This document shows positions 1-12,139 of a DNA stretch of 64,000 nucleotides, one piece after another. The notes beneath the pieces were generated by a model. That model was not told where the DNA came from, made no database searches, and saw nothing but the letters and a program-made list of their open reading frames with translations. The stretch lies in NCBI GenBank assembly GCA_039654915.1, contig JBDJPA010000011.1, forward strand, positions 4,526,001-4,590,000. Direction: 5' to 3'. The position numbers were made by a program, and so were the translations under genes. Every line of letters begins with the position of its first letter. Positions within the stretch are counted from its first letter, which is position 1. The stretch is from Aquilaria yunnanensis. Its lineage: Eukaryota > Streptophyta > Magnoliopsida > Malvales > Thymelaeaceae.

Positions 1-813
1 CTTTATCTTTCACAGGAGGGTTATGTACGCAAAGTTCTGGAGAGGTTTGACATGAGCAAAGCCAAATCAGTTTCTACACCTCTTGCTGCACACTTCAAGT
101 TATCATCGCATCAATGTCCGACAACAAATGAAGAAATTAAGAAGATGGAGAAAATACCATATGCAAGTGCTGTTGGGAGCATTATGTATGCAATGGTTTG
201 CACGCGTCCCGACTTAGCACATGCAGTTAGCGTTGTGAGCCGTTACATGGCTAATCCAGGACAAGAGCATTGGCAAGCAGTAAAATGGATATTAAGGTAT
301 CTAAAAGGTACAACTACGGCTTATCTTGAGTTTGGCGGTTCTAAAGCTGGATTGATTGGATATGTGGATTCTGACTACGCGGGTAATCTTGACACTTAAC
401 GATCCACATCAGGTTACATTTTTACATTCGGTGGTTGTGCTATGAGCTGGAAGGCTTGCCTACAAGCAACAGTTGCTCTTTCAACTGCAGAAGCAGAGTA
501 TATGGCAATCACTGAAGCAATGAAGGAAGCAATTTGGCTTAGAAATATTTATGCAGAGCTTACTCAAGATGATCGCAAGCTGAAGATATATTGTGATAGC
601 CAAAGTGCTATTTTCTTGACAAAAGATAGCATGTTCCATGAGCGTACTAAACATATTGGGGTCAAATATCACTTTGTTCGTGAAATTGTTGATAAAGGTG
701 ATATTGTGATCATGAAGGTTAGTACGCTGGATAATGCTGCTGATATGATGACGAAGACTCTTCCTGGATCTAAGTTCAAACATTGTTTGGACTTAGTAAA
801 TCTTATTTGTTGA
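1..813 (+). pseudogene. Ty1/copia RT C-terminus and RNase H, one in-frame stop
   Basis: Frame 1 reads from the window edge as the end of a Ty1/copia reverse transcriptase followed by RNase H. The RT tail has the copia hallmark around VGSIMYAMVCTRPDLAHAV and the 'WILRYLKGT' block. RNase H carries the expected acidic positions in [17 protein letters not shown] and [10 protein letters not shown] single TAA at 397-399 replaces the Lys/Arg codon that normally precedes RSTSGY; both halves are in the same frame, so this is a point nonsense change and not an indel. The rest of RNase H is open to 813. The element continues to the left of the window. It cannot make a full polyprotein as it stands, but damage visible here is light, which suggests a fairly recent insertion. 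Confidence 0.95.
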
Positions 814-924
814 TTATCACTTATTTGGAGGTGGCTGTGAAGATCAGAGAAGAAGGTTACAGATCAATTTGGTATGAAGGTGGAGTTTTGTTCATGTACA
901 ACAAAATTGATGCAAGGTGGAGAT

Positions 925-1248
925 TGTTGAAGATTGCCTCAACTTTGTTCTTAACCTTCATCCCACATGGACTATGAAACAAAGGCTTAATGCCTTAGCT
1001 CCATATTTCACCCTTCATCCCACATTGGCCATAGAAAGGGCCTTGGTACCTTCAACTCCTTATATAAGGAGCTTAGTTGTGACAATTAGAATTCGTCCCA
1101 CAATCTAGTAGTCACTTAGATTGTATTCTTCTTCTTTCTTAGTGAATTCTTTCTTCCGGCTTGCCGCCCGAGGTTTTTCCCCGATTTGGGGTTTTCCTCG
1201 TAAATTCTCGTGTCTCTTTTCTTTGTGCTTACGTTCTGATTCCTAACA
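925..1248 (+). mobile_element. 3' LTR of the copia element, about 324 bp
   Basis: A purine-rich tract, AAGGTGGAGA at 914-923, is followed at once by TGTTGAAG at 925, the usual PPT/LTR junction. The right end reads CCTAACA and stops at 1248 (CA at 1250 is the alternative). A TATA box, TATATAAG at 1061-1068, sits 136 bases inside the LTR, followed by a T/C-rich stretch with TTCTTCTTTCTT, the usual promoter/R region of plant copia LTRs. The partner 5' LTR lies outside the window, so neither LTR identity nor the target-site duplication can be checked. Confidence 0.85.
1061..1068 (+). promoter_or_regulatory. TATA box of copia LTR
   Basis: TATATAAG lies in the middle of the LTR at the spacing expected for the retrotransposon promoter; transcription would start roughly 25-30 bases downstream. 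Confidence 0.6.
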
Positions 1249-1261
1249 CAATATATTCAGG

Positions 1262-1968
1262 AAAATCAGCACTGATGCACGTCGGGAGCTGGAAGGAAAT
1301 TTCTCAGAAGAAGAAATTAAAGAAGCAGCGTGGGGATGTGGAGGTGATAAAGCTCTGGTGCCTGACGAATTTTCATTCAAATTTTTGAAGAAAAACTGGG
1401 AAGTGATAAAAGATGACGTGATTAAATTTGTAAAAGATTTTGAAGAGTCAGGAAGGATCGAAAGGGGGACCAACTCTTCGTCCATCACCTTAGTTCCAAA
1501 GAAACAAAATCCTTTGAGCTTAAATGAGTATTGTCCGATAAGTTTGATTGGCTGCCAATATAAAATTATACCAAAAATTCTGGCTGAAAGATTAAAGAGG
1601 GTGATGAAGAATATTATTAGTGAGGTTCAGTCCGGCTTTATTAAGAAGAGGCAGATTCTTGATTGAGTACTAGTGGCAAGCAAACTAGTTAGATTTGCAA
1701 AGAAAAAAATGAAGAAGTTGATTTGTTCAAAGTTGATTTTGAGGGGGTATATGATAGTATTAATTGGTCTTTTTTGGACTCAATGATGGAGCAGATGGGA
1801 TTTGGCATAAAATGGAGAGGTTGGATAAAATCATGTCTAGAATCATCATATGTGTCAGTATTGGCTAATGGCAGCCCAACTAAAGTGTTAAAATGGAGAG
1901 AGGAGTTCGGCAAGGTGATCCACTATCACCATTCCTATTTCTGGTGGTGGCTGAAGGTCTGCATTTGT
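1262..1968 (+). pseudogene. L1-type LINE reverse transcriptase fragment, frameshifted
   Basis: From 1262 the frame reads KISTDARRELEGNFSEEEIK and on through PDEFSFKFLKKNWEVIKDD, ITLVPKKQNP and SLIGCQYKIIPKILAERLK, the N-terminal and finger blocks of a plant L1-like RT. A stop at 1664-1666 follows the RQILD motif. The frame then shifts: FKVDFEGVYDS (RT block A) lies in another frame from about 1723, and VRQGDPLSPFLFLVVAEG (block B) in a third from 1893. The homology ends near 1968, before the catalytic YADD block. No poly(A) tail or target duplication is visible. Its right edge abuts an intron of cassette A, so it either inserted there or was joined by a deletion. Confidence 0.9.
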
Positions 1969-2001
1969 ACATATATTTTTTTTTCATGCCCTTTTTTGCA
2001 G

Positions 2002-2081
2002 TTGGATATCTGAATGAACCTGTTCCTTTTTCCTTGATCGATTTGTGGATGGAGTTCAGACGGATTTATGATGCTCAGTGA
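2002..2081 (+). pseudogene. Cystatin-like gene copy A, last exon only
   Basis: TTTTTTGCAG at 1992-2001 is a good splice acceptor. The 80 bases after it match exon 4 of copies B (24824-24903) and C (41974-42053), including the shared GATGCTCAGTGA ending. The encoded tail reads GYLNEPVPFSLIDLW and ends at TGA 2079-2081. Exons 1 to 3 are missing; LINE sequence replaces them inside intron 3. The 3' flank to about 2760 also matches copies B and C. It is a remnant and cannot be expressed as a cystatin-like protein. Confidence 0.85.
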
Positions 2082-3612
2082 TCCTCGGAAGTGGCCCTGT
2101 TGGCCCTTGCCAAAATCTTTATCCTATCTATCTATGTTCAGCCTTGGAACTTATGGGCTGTCCTGTGTGTGAAAACATATTTATAATTATTTGAATAAGC
2201 ATTATTTATGGTTTTTCTGGACTTGTAGTCTCTGGCAGTCTTGATCCTATTCCTACAATCCATCTATGATGCACCTTTTATACATTTCTTCACATGAAAG
2301 CCTGTCTGACGTTTCATTTGATCTACTTCCTACTACCAGACAAGCCCTTGGTAGTTGTGAGCCACAAACCATATGAACACAAGCAGATAGATGAAGATTG
2401 CTCTCAAGTGAAACATCTACTCGGTTGATTTCATGCCGATAGAATTGTTGCCAAATACTGATATGCCCATTGATCATTAGGGATCAAGATGAACAGCCAT
2501 CTTGCACTCAATAGACAAGACTGTTGCTGTAGCAATGCATTGACTTCTTAGGTTCAATAGAATCACTCTCGTGGAGCCTCAAGTCCTCTTCAACTTCTCC
2601 TATTTTTTGTTATTTTGATAAGATAATTTTCTAGTGTACATGCTTTGTTTACCGTATCCTTCAAGAACGCAGAACCCATCTGCTCACAAGACCCTAATAC
2701 CTTTTAAGCTCATAGATAGGTTGCCTCGTAATGTTGCCCACAAAATTAACACTCCTAATTAAGGCCAGATTTTAGCTTTAGCGCAGAGCTCAACTCTCTA
2801 AGATTTTATAGAGGTTTAATTTCTAGCACTAGCTACACCTGCCCGGACATTATTGTGGGTGTTTGGCTTCACTCTATTTCCATTGAATTATGTGTGAACT
2901 GTAAAATGGGGAAAAGAATTGGCTGCAATACAAAGGTAGCACCTTTCATGGTAACAAAATGGTCCTAAAATGATACATCATGTCTTGCATAGATAACATT
3001 GGAGTTGAGTAATGATATATAGAACATAAATCCTGATTTGTTCTTTGAAGTAGATGCAGTGTCTTTTTGAGGAACATTGAAATCCCTGCATAGTAAGTTG
3101 GAGGTGTAAATGGACAGACGGGATAATGATGATTAATGATTAAGGGTAAAACACGCAGACTTATCTAATTACCTCCACCTTTTTTTCTTTTTTAGCTTTA
3201 AGGTAGGCAATAAAAGCCAAGAAACTTATCCAATTACAAATTAGTTATGGTTTAAATGTGCACGTAGTGCTCAAAACATCGGATGGAAAAAAGAGAAGAA
3301 TTGCCCAACTTTTAAATAAGGAAGAAAACAAACCGTGTCCGGATTAGTAGACGATCTATGGGCTTCAGATGGCTTCCCCTCCAACTACAATGTTACAGAG
3401 ATAAGACAGTTCAGAAATTCCTGTTAGAGGAGAAAAACGAAAAGGAAGTGGATTATGTGTCGACATCTACGCGTGAGAGATGGTAAATGTGTTTGTGAAA
3501 CAAACACTACTGAAAGCATCTGATGGCCAACCAAATGGCTGTGGATGTGAGACAATCCAATCAGATTATCGCACGGAGTGTGCGAATGGATAGAAAACGA
3601 GTCATTATATAG
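2082..3612. other. Cassette A intergenic flank, no gene
   Basis: Noncoding. 2440-2760 matches the 3' flank of copies B (25005-25193) and C (minus strand, 41010-41260), with landmarks such as AGATGAACAGCC and CTGCTCACAAGACC. 2730-3000 runs without a break from AAATTAACACTCC to CTAGCACTAGCTACACCTG, whereas in B and C a hAT-like element interrupts the same place. 3020-3400 matches 32340-32740 and 59860-60060. This stretch is the best visible proxy for the ancestral, uninterrupted cassette spacer. Confidence 0.6.
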
Positions 3613-3614
3613 TA

Positions 3615-3859
3615 CTCCCTTTATTTCATAAAAATTGATCCATTTATCATTCATAACAATCAATTTATAATTTTATTTTTTAAAAGTTTTATTATAAAAA
3701 TATAAATATTTTATATGAAAATGAAACCTTAAAGATTATATATTCTAAAAATTATTTTTTAAAATTTTTTTCAATACAAATTAATATAAATATATTTAAG
3801 TGAAACTTTAATAAAAAAAAAAGATAAATGCGTCATTAATTAATACGAAATGAAAGAAG
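3615..3859. mobile_element. Stowaway-type MITE with TA target duplication
   Basis: The left end CTCCCTTTATTTCATAA and the inverted right end CTTCTTTCATTTCGTATTAA pair with each other and match the well-known Stowaway (Tc1/mariner) terminus. The sub-terminal GATCCATTTATC also pairs with the inverted GACGCATTTATC. TA flanks both sides (3613-3614 and 3860-3861). Length is 245 bp, the interior is AT-rich and there is no ORF. Confidence 0.85.
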
Positions 3860-3885
3860 TAGAATTTTGTGCCGGCAGCAAACGC

Positions 3886-3990
3886 TTTATAAGGGATTTG
3901 AGCAGCCATCTTAATTCTCAAGTCTTATACATCCGTTACACTTTATAAGGGAATATTTGAGCAGCCATCTTAATTCTCAAGTCTTATACA
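3886..3990 (+). repeat. Two-copy 55-bp tandem duplication
   Basis: The segment starting TTATAAGGGATTTGAGCAGC and ending CAAGTCTTATACAT occurs at about 3890-3932 and again at about 3943-3989, separated by CCGTTACACTT; the second copy carries small insertions. Confidence 0.7.
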
Positions 3991-4733
3991 TACATACGTA
4001 CATGCACAGACCAAGACGACCTTCCATCACCCGCATCTCCATAAACAGCTATAATCCACAGCTTCCATAGCTGTATTTATCCCTATAAAGTCAGATTGTA
4101 ATTATTGTAATCAAATTATATGGTTTCACATCTCCAAACCGTGATCATCTAATGCCATATCAACCATGAATCTTTCACTACAATCATTAGACATATCCTC
4201 GAATCATGGGCAAACATCAGACATATCCCTAATTATCTAGTGCCACATGCACCGTGTTCCAGCCACGGCCAAACCATATACTTCTCTGACTGTAAAACGA
4301 CATTACTCAAACAATGAGGCAACGTTGCTTGATAAGGTTAAACCACATCATGTTTAATGCATTCTACTGATAGCAAATGCACCTCAACATTAAGAGCCGG
4401 GAAAATTATTGCCTTCAACATGTAGAGCAAGAAACGACTACAAAAGAGTAAACCATAAGTTGCTTCAAGATCGATACATGCTTGTTTGCTTCTTGCAGAC
4501 CAACAAACATTTTCATCCATCATGTTTCTCCCTGATTAAATCAGAAGAATGTTGGGTTTAACAGTGAAAAATTCAAGCCTCCAACCAATGGTTCTTTACC
4601 TTTCATCCTATAACATTGTATATAAAAATAACATTAGCAAATGGGGAAGAAGCAATTGATCCCAGATAATCCAAAGAGGCATCAAAACTAACTCTGCATA
4701 GGCCAAGAACATATAAAAGGCCAACCAATTTGT

Positions 4734-5555
4734 TCAAATTACCAGTTTTATTTTCTTGTCAAATTAGGGCCAGGACATGTCATATATCAGATACTCCAAA
4801 GAATTAGGATCATCCTTCCACTTCTTCATCATCACATCCAAGTAGACCTTACCAACTCCTTTATCACCTAATCATTTCCATAACAGCCAAGAACCAGCCA
4901 ATAATATTTGTCTGTAGCTTTGTCCCATCCAACCCAATAAGAACTAGATACTCCTTCCTTAGATTATCAAACCCTTCATGATCAACTTCATAGATTGGCC
5001 CATCATATATTTGCTGTCAAAAGATAAATACAATGAATTAAAAATGTTACAAATTAAATCACTAATCATATGATATACAAAGGAGACTTATATTTTTCAG
5101 ATCTTTAAAGTCATCACCAACTCTAATTGCAGCCACAATAGGGTGTTGGCTCACCATTCTCATGGCTTTGATTGAGTCAATACTCGAAAGAATAGCATAA
5201 TTAAAAATGGCAAGAAATACCTGATCAAATGGTTATGAGAAGAAAGATGAAAATGAAGTAATTAAAATCTTTCGGATAAACGAATAATTTCAACAAAAAA
5301 TCCTGGAGTAAAAACCTTTATGACACTAAATCCACTGCATGCCTTTTGAGGAACTTCCATGCATCTTGTAAAATTGCTCCTAAAGATAAAGCTCTAACAG
5401 CATGCGTTCCTCCAAAACTTGTAGCGACATCATTTTTTTACTTGATCCAAGGGCATTGTCTTTGAGCTTTGGAGCAGAAATGATTTTTCTTTCATGGAAA
5501 TTCTTTTGCCACAAAATCTCCAAGCGGGATGCAGAAGCATGTGCCCAATTAGGCA
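4734..5555 (-). pseudogene. Papain-like pseudoprotease copy A, three 3' exons, broken
   Basis: Three segments on the minus strand match the last three exons of copies B and C: 5316-5555, 5092-5220 and 4734-5013. The first begins at an intact acceptor and reads PNWAHASASRLEILW, so Asn stands where papain has its catalytic Cys before WA. Damage includes a one-base length change in the first segment (240 against 239 bp) leading to a stop, loss of the donor at 5086-5091 (GTAAGT changed to ATAAGT on the coding strand), and a frameshift after LVLIG in the last exon. Homology to copy B stops near 5690 inside an intron, so the 5' exons are absent. It lies tail-to-tail with the cystatin-like fragment at 2002-2081, the same arrangement as in cassette B. 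Confidence 0.8.
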
Positions 5556-5690
5556 CTATAGAGGAAATTATGATAACCTACTTCAATTATCAAGCATGCT
5601 AGCTAAATAGATTCTGAGACTTCTATATGCAGTAAAACTCTCCACATTTGAAGCTTCCAAGATATCATATTCTTATTCAAAACCAACCAT

Positions 5691-6676
5691 AATATGATTA
5701 ATTTTCCTACATGGGAAAATTTATGAATTTGTTAGCCGCATAGAGGTGCACAAGACTTGGTCTGTCTTGTGAATTATAAAGTGTAAATTGGTTTGCATAG
5801 AGTTATTGTAAGAATATCAATGTTGCATGTATAATAATCTTATGGAGAGAACTACGTTGGAAAAGAACTTCAACTTCAAGGATATGATTTTTAGTGGGTG
5901 GGTTGTGGTTTAAACAACTACATCGGTACAATCAAATATGGTTGGCTGTGGTATATTCATACGAAAGTTCATGAAAAAAGCTTTTAAAGTGACATTATAT
6001 GGTAAAGGGGTGAATCAAAGCAAGTGTGAGTCAAGTAAAATGAGAAAATGAGAACCAAGCTTTTATTATATATAGTGAATTTATGATGGAAATTTGAATC
6101 GAGAAGCCGCATATAAAAGAACAGATGAGTGATTTAAGCCTCTAAAGTAAAATGTAGCACCAACATCATCGAATGTTGGCTCTGCTGATGTTCGAGTATA
6201 GTGGGAAAAAAAGTCCAAAGATAGGAGCAAAACAAAATAAAAGCTATGGATATGATGGGGCAAAGAAATGATTTTATATGGAAATAAGTTACTATCTTAT
6301 ATACTTCTTATTTGGATATGATATTCATAGTTTTCATTCAATATGTAATTGAAGTTATTAAAATGTGATGTTAGCATTAGTGTTGAATGAAAATTTGATG
6401 ATATTTTAAAGGAATACTTGTCAATTTAAAACCAATCAACAACATTTTCTTTATGTTATATAGCTATTTCCATATAAATTAAAACAATTCTTAGGTAAGT
6501 TAAGCAATCACATGCTAAAAAATTGATGTTAATTCAAAAAATAACATTTTCTATACTCTAAATAGCAATCTCAATATAACTAAAAGTGATTTCAAAGCCA
6601 AGAAAAATAGTATGATGTGCTAGATAAATAAGCATTTTCTTAAAACAAATTGACAATTCCTTAAGAAATGAAAGCA
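5691..6676. other. No gene recognised
   Basis: AT-rich sequence to the right of the cassette A breakpoint. I see no coherent ORF, terminal repeats or similarity to other parts of the window. Confidence 0.4.
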
Positions 6677-7900
6677 TCAAATGGCATATCAACTGACCGT
6701 CTTTGTATACTAAGTGGTATGATTTACATATCAAGAGGAGTGGTTTTATATACCATAAGTTTTCATTAACATTTCAAAATCACTGACATGTAAAGGAATA
6801 GCTAATATATAGCCTTAAGCTTTTGGTATGTAAAATAATGGTACTAGAATAAAAGTAGACACATATCAAGAGGCTTTCTTGACATACCAAAAGAGATAGT
6901 TTTACATATAGAAGGCTTCCTTGACATTTCAAAATCAACAATATATTTATAAAAAAAAATTGGAATATAACCCTAAGGCCTCTAATATATAAAATGAGGG
7001 TATTAGAATGAAAATTGGCACATATCAAATGACCTTATTTACATACCGAGAGATGTAGTTTTACATATCAAATGTTCCCTTAACATTTCAAAATCACTAG
7101 ACTATTAAAAAAAATAACTAATACGTAACCTTGGTGTATCAAAATGTAAAACAAGGTTCTTGGAATGAGAGTTTTCAAAAAATTACATATTTAGTCCTTA
7201 AAATTTTAAAATTTATAAAATTATCCCTAAAATTTACATGTTTGGTCCCTAAAATTTTTAAAAATTTTCAAATGGTTCTTACAAAATTACACAATTAGTC
7301 TTTAAACTTTTGTCAAATGTGTAAACATATCACTAAATTGTCAAAAGTGACACTTTAGTCACTATTAGATGAAAGGTGTTTTCTCAAGCCAAACAAACAA
7401 TTCCTTCAAAAATCAAAGCATTTTTGCACCATGAAATGTCAACTTTACAAATGACATACCAACTGACCGTATTTATATACAAAACGTGATGATTTACATA
7501 CTAAAAATGGTGGTTTTATATATCAGAGGTTTTATTGATATTTTAAAATCACCAGTATATAAAAAAAAAGTTGATATATAACCCAAGGCCTTTGGTATTT
7601 TAAATAATGATATTGGAATGAAAATAGGCACATACTGGAGGATCTTAATAGACCAGAGGTTTTCTTGACATTTAAAATCACTCTAAAATAGTTGTTATAT
7701 ATAAAATAAGGGTACATGAATGGAAATTGGCACATGCCATGGGACCTTATTTACAAACTAAAAGGGGTAGCTTTATATACCAGAGATTTCCTTGACATTT
7801 CAAAATTACTGGTATGTAAAAAAGTAGTTAATATGTATCATATGTGTATTGTATGTAAAATGAGGCTCTCTGAATTAGAATTTTCAAGAAAATTATATAA
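6677..7900. repeat. Diverged tandem array, 150-200 bp unit in a two-level repeat
   Basis: A unit built on ACATTTCAAAATCACT, GCTAATATGTAACC, AAGGCCTTTGGTATGTAAAA and GAAAATTGGCACATATCA recurs at about 6724, 6886, 7040, 7493, 7645 (shortened) and 7748. The lead-in CATATCAACTGACCGT at about 6680 recurs as CATACCAACTGACCGT at about 7455, so three units plus a lead-in form a higher-order block of about 770 bp present twice. Bases 7190-7440 between the blocks differ. Translation gives only chance ORFs. Confidence 0.7.
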
Positions 7901-7984
7901 TATGCATTTTAGCACCGTGACATCATCACTAGGGTTACCGCACTAAAGCCCCAAAACAACATTGAAGGTAGTTTTAGAGATGGC

Positions 7985-8215
7985 AATTGGGTGGGTCGAG
8001 TCAAGTTTGGGTCAGGTCATTCAGGTTCGGGTCTAGTTGGGTTAGTATGAATTCGGGTCCAGGTCAGGTTCAGGTTAGGTCATTTGGGTTCAGGTTGAGT
8101 TGATTTCGGGTTCGGGTTGGGTTGGGCTGGGTTTATTTGGGTTCGAGTTCACTTCAGGTCGGGTCAATTTTAGTTTTGGGTAACTTCAGGCCAACTTTCA
8201 GGTCAAATTCGGGTC
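7985..8215 (+). repeat. Subterminal GGGTCAGGTTCGGGT array, left hAT end
   Basis: Dense degenerate repeats of GGGTCAGGT, TTCGGGT and GGGTTGGGT on the plus strand immediately inside the left terminus; the same word set recurs inside the right end. Confidence 0.8.
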
Positions 8216-9570
8216 AACATTTGTATTCACGTGGGTTACTGGTGTGAAGTTAAAATGATTGAATCTATTCTTTTTTTAAAATTTAAATCAAAAATTTTGA
8301 TTTTTTGTGTGATTTAATTTAAATTAAATTATCATTTTTTAGTATATTTAATTAAAATATTCATAAAAATCATCTTCATTATAGTTTAGTACATATTTAA
8401 GTAATTTAACATTGTTAGTAATATTTGATTGTTTTTCTAAACCCATACCCTTTAACTATCATTATACAGATTATTCAGATCTTTACCCAGCTATCACTCA
8501 GACATACACAATGACAATTTTGTTAAGCTTATGTTTTAATGAATTTTCTTTGAAATTACAACAAAATGCAAATCAAGTTCATTATCAATGACTAAATTGT
8601 AAAGTTTAAAAAATTTTGGGTGAATGTGCAAAGATTTAAAAAATTTTAGGATTCATGTTGTAATTATTATGGGTGACTAAAATAAAATTTTTTAAAATTT
8701 AGGTATCTTATTGCACTATACTTAAAAGTATAGGGATGAATGTTGTAATTTTAATAATTGCCTATTGTGGCAACGTGCGGGTTGTTTTCGGGAGTCGCCA
8801 CCAATCGGTTTTCGCTCAGGTTGATTGGACACCTTAAAAATGGTCTACGAGAGTTCAGGGGTTCGGGAGTACGGTTACGTTAAAACAACTTTGTTATAAC
8901 GCCCAAAAATTGGTACCTTAGTTGATTTCAATTTTGTTTTGCTTGCTTCTTTAAATAAATTCAGTTAATTTTTGAAACCAGAAATTTTAACTGAATTATT
9001 TAGTCGTGGACTTTGAATTAATGTGGATTTCAAGATCTCGGTAATTAGTTTGCGTAATTTTGTAATAAATTCGATATTTCCAAACCATGGATTTTGCTGA
9101 ATCACCCGGACACGGAATTTGACGAAATTTTAGTTAATTATTAAATATTTTAAGTAATTATTTAATAATCCATATCATAAATTCTGCCGAATTATCAGAA
9201 TATGGATTTTTAACCTTATATTTAATTTTATTCATTTAAAATTTTTATTTTTCTCCAAGCCATGAATCCTATCGGATCACCCGGACATGGATTTTAATTC
9301 AAAATCTTAATTCTTAATTTATCATAAATTTTGTGAACTTTTGGATTTTTAATAACTTTAATGTTAATTTTATTTAAAAAAAATATTATATATATATATA
9401 TTTATTTATTTATTTATTTATTTATCTTTATCCTTTTTTTTTGTTTTTCTTTTCTTTTCATTTGATGAAAGGTTTTTATTATAAATTTATAAGTCTAAAC
9501 ATAAGTCTAAAAATATGCTTAAAAAAAATAATTAAAATCATTTGGTTATTTTTTCGGATACTTTATTTCA

Positions 9571-10765
9571 GGGTAAAATTCATATGTAGTCCCCTAACTT
9601 TAAGGATCGTCCTAATGTGGTCCATTAACTCAAAAAGTAGCTCTTAAAGTCCCCTAACTCAACTTAAGTGTCCTATTTTGGTCTGTACCGTTACTTATAC
9701 CGTTATTTTGGATGGAAATTGCCTACGTGGCAGTATCTTTTATGATAAGAACTGATTAGATTGGAAGAACAATAAAGTTCAAGCTAAAATTGGCACAAAA
9801 AGTAATTTTAGGGACCTAAAACGATAGTTAACCCAATCTTCCCCATCGCCGCCCCACTCCGGTCAATCGCCGCCGCCGCCCCTCTCCCTCTTTCCGCCGA
9901 CACTTCATCCCGACCGACGCTCGATTCGTGAAGTTGGAGGTGGTGGTCGTTGTCTCGCAAACACAATTAAAAGGAAAAAGCTTTAATATATTTGTCTTTC
10001 TTGATCTATTTTTTTGTCGATCATAATGGCTACGATTCAGAAGAAAAAAAATCTGGCTGGGTATCGATCAAGCAACCAGGCCGGAGCTTTCAATCGGTCT
10101 CGGCCTCAAAAACGTCGGAGAACATTCTTCCAATCCAGTAACCCTAAATCTAATTCCATCACGACGAACAGAGGGTTTCCTGCTAATTCGGTTGGGGTTA
10201 GGGCCAATTCCTTCCAAGGGCCCTTGTGAATTCGTTAAGCGATTCACAAAATCAATGCGGCGCAGTTAATTTCCAGTACGGCCGGCGCCCAGAAACCCTA
10301 GGGTTTCCCGGCGTGAATCCGATGCAACCCCAGATCCAAGTCCCTAAGAATATGTTTGCGAGACTACGATCGCCGCCTCCAACTTCACGAATCGAGCGTC
10401 GGTCGGGATGAAGCGTCGGCGGAAATAGGGAGAGGGGCGGCGGCGGCGATTGATCGGAGTGGGGCGGCGATGGGGAAGATTGGGTTAACTATCATTTTAG
10501 GTCCCTAAAATTACTTTTTGTGCCAATTTTAGCTTGAACTTTATTGTTCTTCCAATCTAATCAGTTCTTATCATAAAAGAGACTGCCACGTGACAATATA
10601 TCTGCCATGTAGGCAATTTCCATCCAAAATAACGGTATAAGTAACGGTAGGGACCAAAATAGCACACTTAAGTTGGGTTATGGGACTTTAAGAGCCATTT
10701 TTTGAGTTGAAGGACCACATTAGGACGATCCTTAAAGTTAGGGGACTACATATGAATTTTACCCC
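9571..10765. mobile_element. Pack-MULE-like element with about 375-bp TIRs and 9-bp TSD
   Basis: The left arm starts GGGTAAAATTCATATGTAGT and the inverted right arm starts GGGGTAAAATTCATATG; the pairing continues through the GC-rich ATCGCCGCCGCCGCC segment to about 9945 and 10376. The 9-bp duplication TTTATTTCA at 9562-9570 and 10766-10774 is exact, the signature of Mutator-like elements. There is no transposase. Between the arms lie about 430 bp of non-repeat sequence with gene-like base composition. Confidence 0.9.
9946..10376 (+). pseudogene. Possible captured gene fragment inside the MULE
   Basis: The interval between the inverted arms has a markedly higher GC content than its surroundings. 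An ATG at 10026 opens 67 codons (basic, Ser/Asn/Arg-rich, starting MATIQKKKNLAGYRSSNQAG) to a TGA at 10227-10229. A second open stretch runs 10226-10411 in another frame and enters the right arm. I do not recognise the product. The composition and position fit a piece of a host gene captured by the MULE, but the orientation and source are unproved. Confidence 0.4.
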
Positions 10766-11966
10766 TTTATTTCATTTAAAGAAATTAATTTTTTTTCCAA
10801 ACCGTGGATCTTGCCGGGTCATCCGGATATGGAAATTAGTAATTTAAATTTTTAATTCTTATTTTTATTAAATTAATTATTAATTTAATTTTTGTCGTAA
10901 TTTTGTTATGAAATTTTTGGATCTTTTTAATGGTCTTAAATGTTAATTTTTTTTAAAACATATATATTTATTTTATTTATTATTTAGTTTTTTTATTTGA
11001 TTTTATTACCCTTTTTATTCTTTTATTTTATTTGATAAAATATTTTTTTTGTTTATTTATTTTTTTTATAAGTCTAAAATATACTTAAAAAAGAATTTAA
11101 TTCTTTTGTTGTTGTTGTTTTTTTTTTTTTTGTGGAATCACTTGGTTATGACTTTTTTATTTATTTAATAAAGGAACAAAAAAAAAGTTATATTTTTGTT
11201 ATTTTAACAAAATAAATAAAATATAAAGTCTTGATATTCATATATTTTTATTATTTTTACTGGATGAAAGATTTTTTTAAAGTAACTATCTAAAAAATTT
11301 ATTTTATTTTTTTTGGATACTTTATTTGATTTATTAAAAATTTTGATATTTTTTAAACCATGGATCCTGTCGGATCATTTGGATATGGAATTTAATTCTA
11401 TTTATTGTTAGTTATTGAATTAATTATTATTTTTGTCATAATTTTAGCAGATTTTTAAAGATTTTAATTTTTTTGGAAATTTTATTCTTTTGATTTTTAT
11501 ATATTTTTTTAAATGTGATGAAAGATAAAAAAGTTATCTAATCCATAGATTTTAAATATATACTTAAAAAAATTGATTTTTATTTTTGGAATCGTCTAGT
11601 TATGATTTTTTTTATTTTTTTTATTTTTAATAAAAGGAATAAAAGGTTAAATTTTTTTTATTTTAAAAGAAATAAATAAATAAAATATGTGTTCCAAAAT
11701 AATAAAGGATGGGGGGCTTTGTTGAAAGGACTAAAAATGGGTTCTTGATTAACTCTAAAAAAGAAAAAGTGGAGTAAGGTTAATTATGCACATAAAAACT
11801 CTTCTTTTATTATTTGTTATTATTTTTATTTATGGCTAAAAGTGAAATAAGTGAAATAAGTTTAACCATCCACATAATAAAATTGCATAAAGTAAATAAA
11901 TTCATAAAAGTAAATAAAGAAAAGTGATAGCCATTCACTTAAAAATTAGGAGGTATAACCTTCCAT

Positions 11967-11967
11967 A

Positions 11968-12017
<50 letters not shown>
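11967..12017 (+). repeat. (AAT)n microsatellite
   Basis: About 17 uninterrupted AAT units inside the solo LTR. Confidence 0.95.
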
Positions 12018-12022
<5 letters not shown>

Positions 12023-12139
12023 CATATAAAGGTTATTGTTAGTTCTGCAGATATAAAAAAAAAAGGTTAGTGACCAAAAGGAATAATTATAAAAACCTGA
12101 AGAATTAGACCAGGATTTTACCTAAAGAAAAATTTGAAT

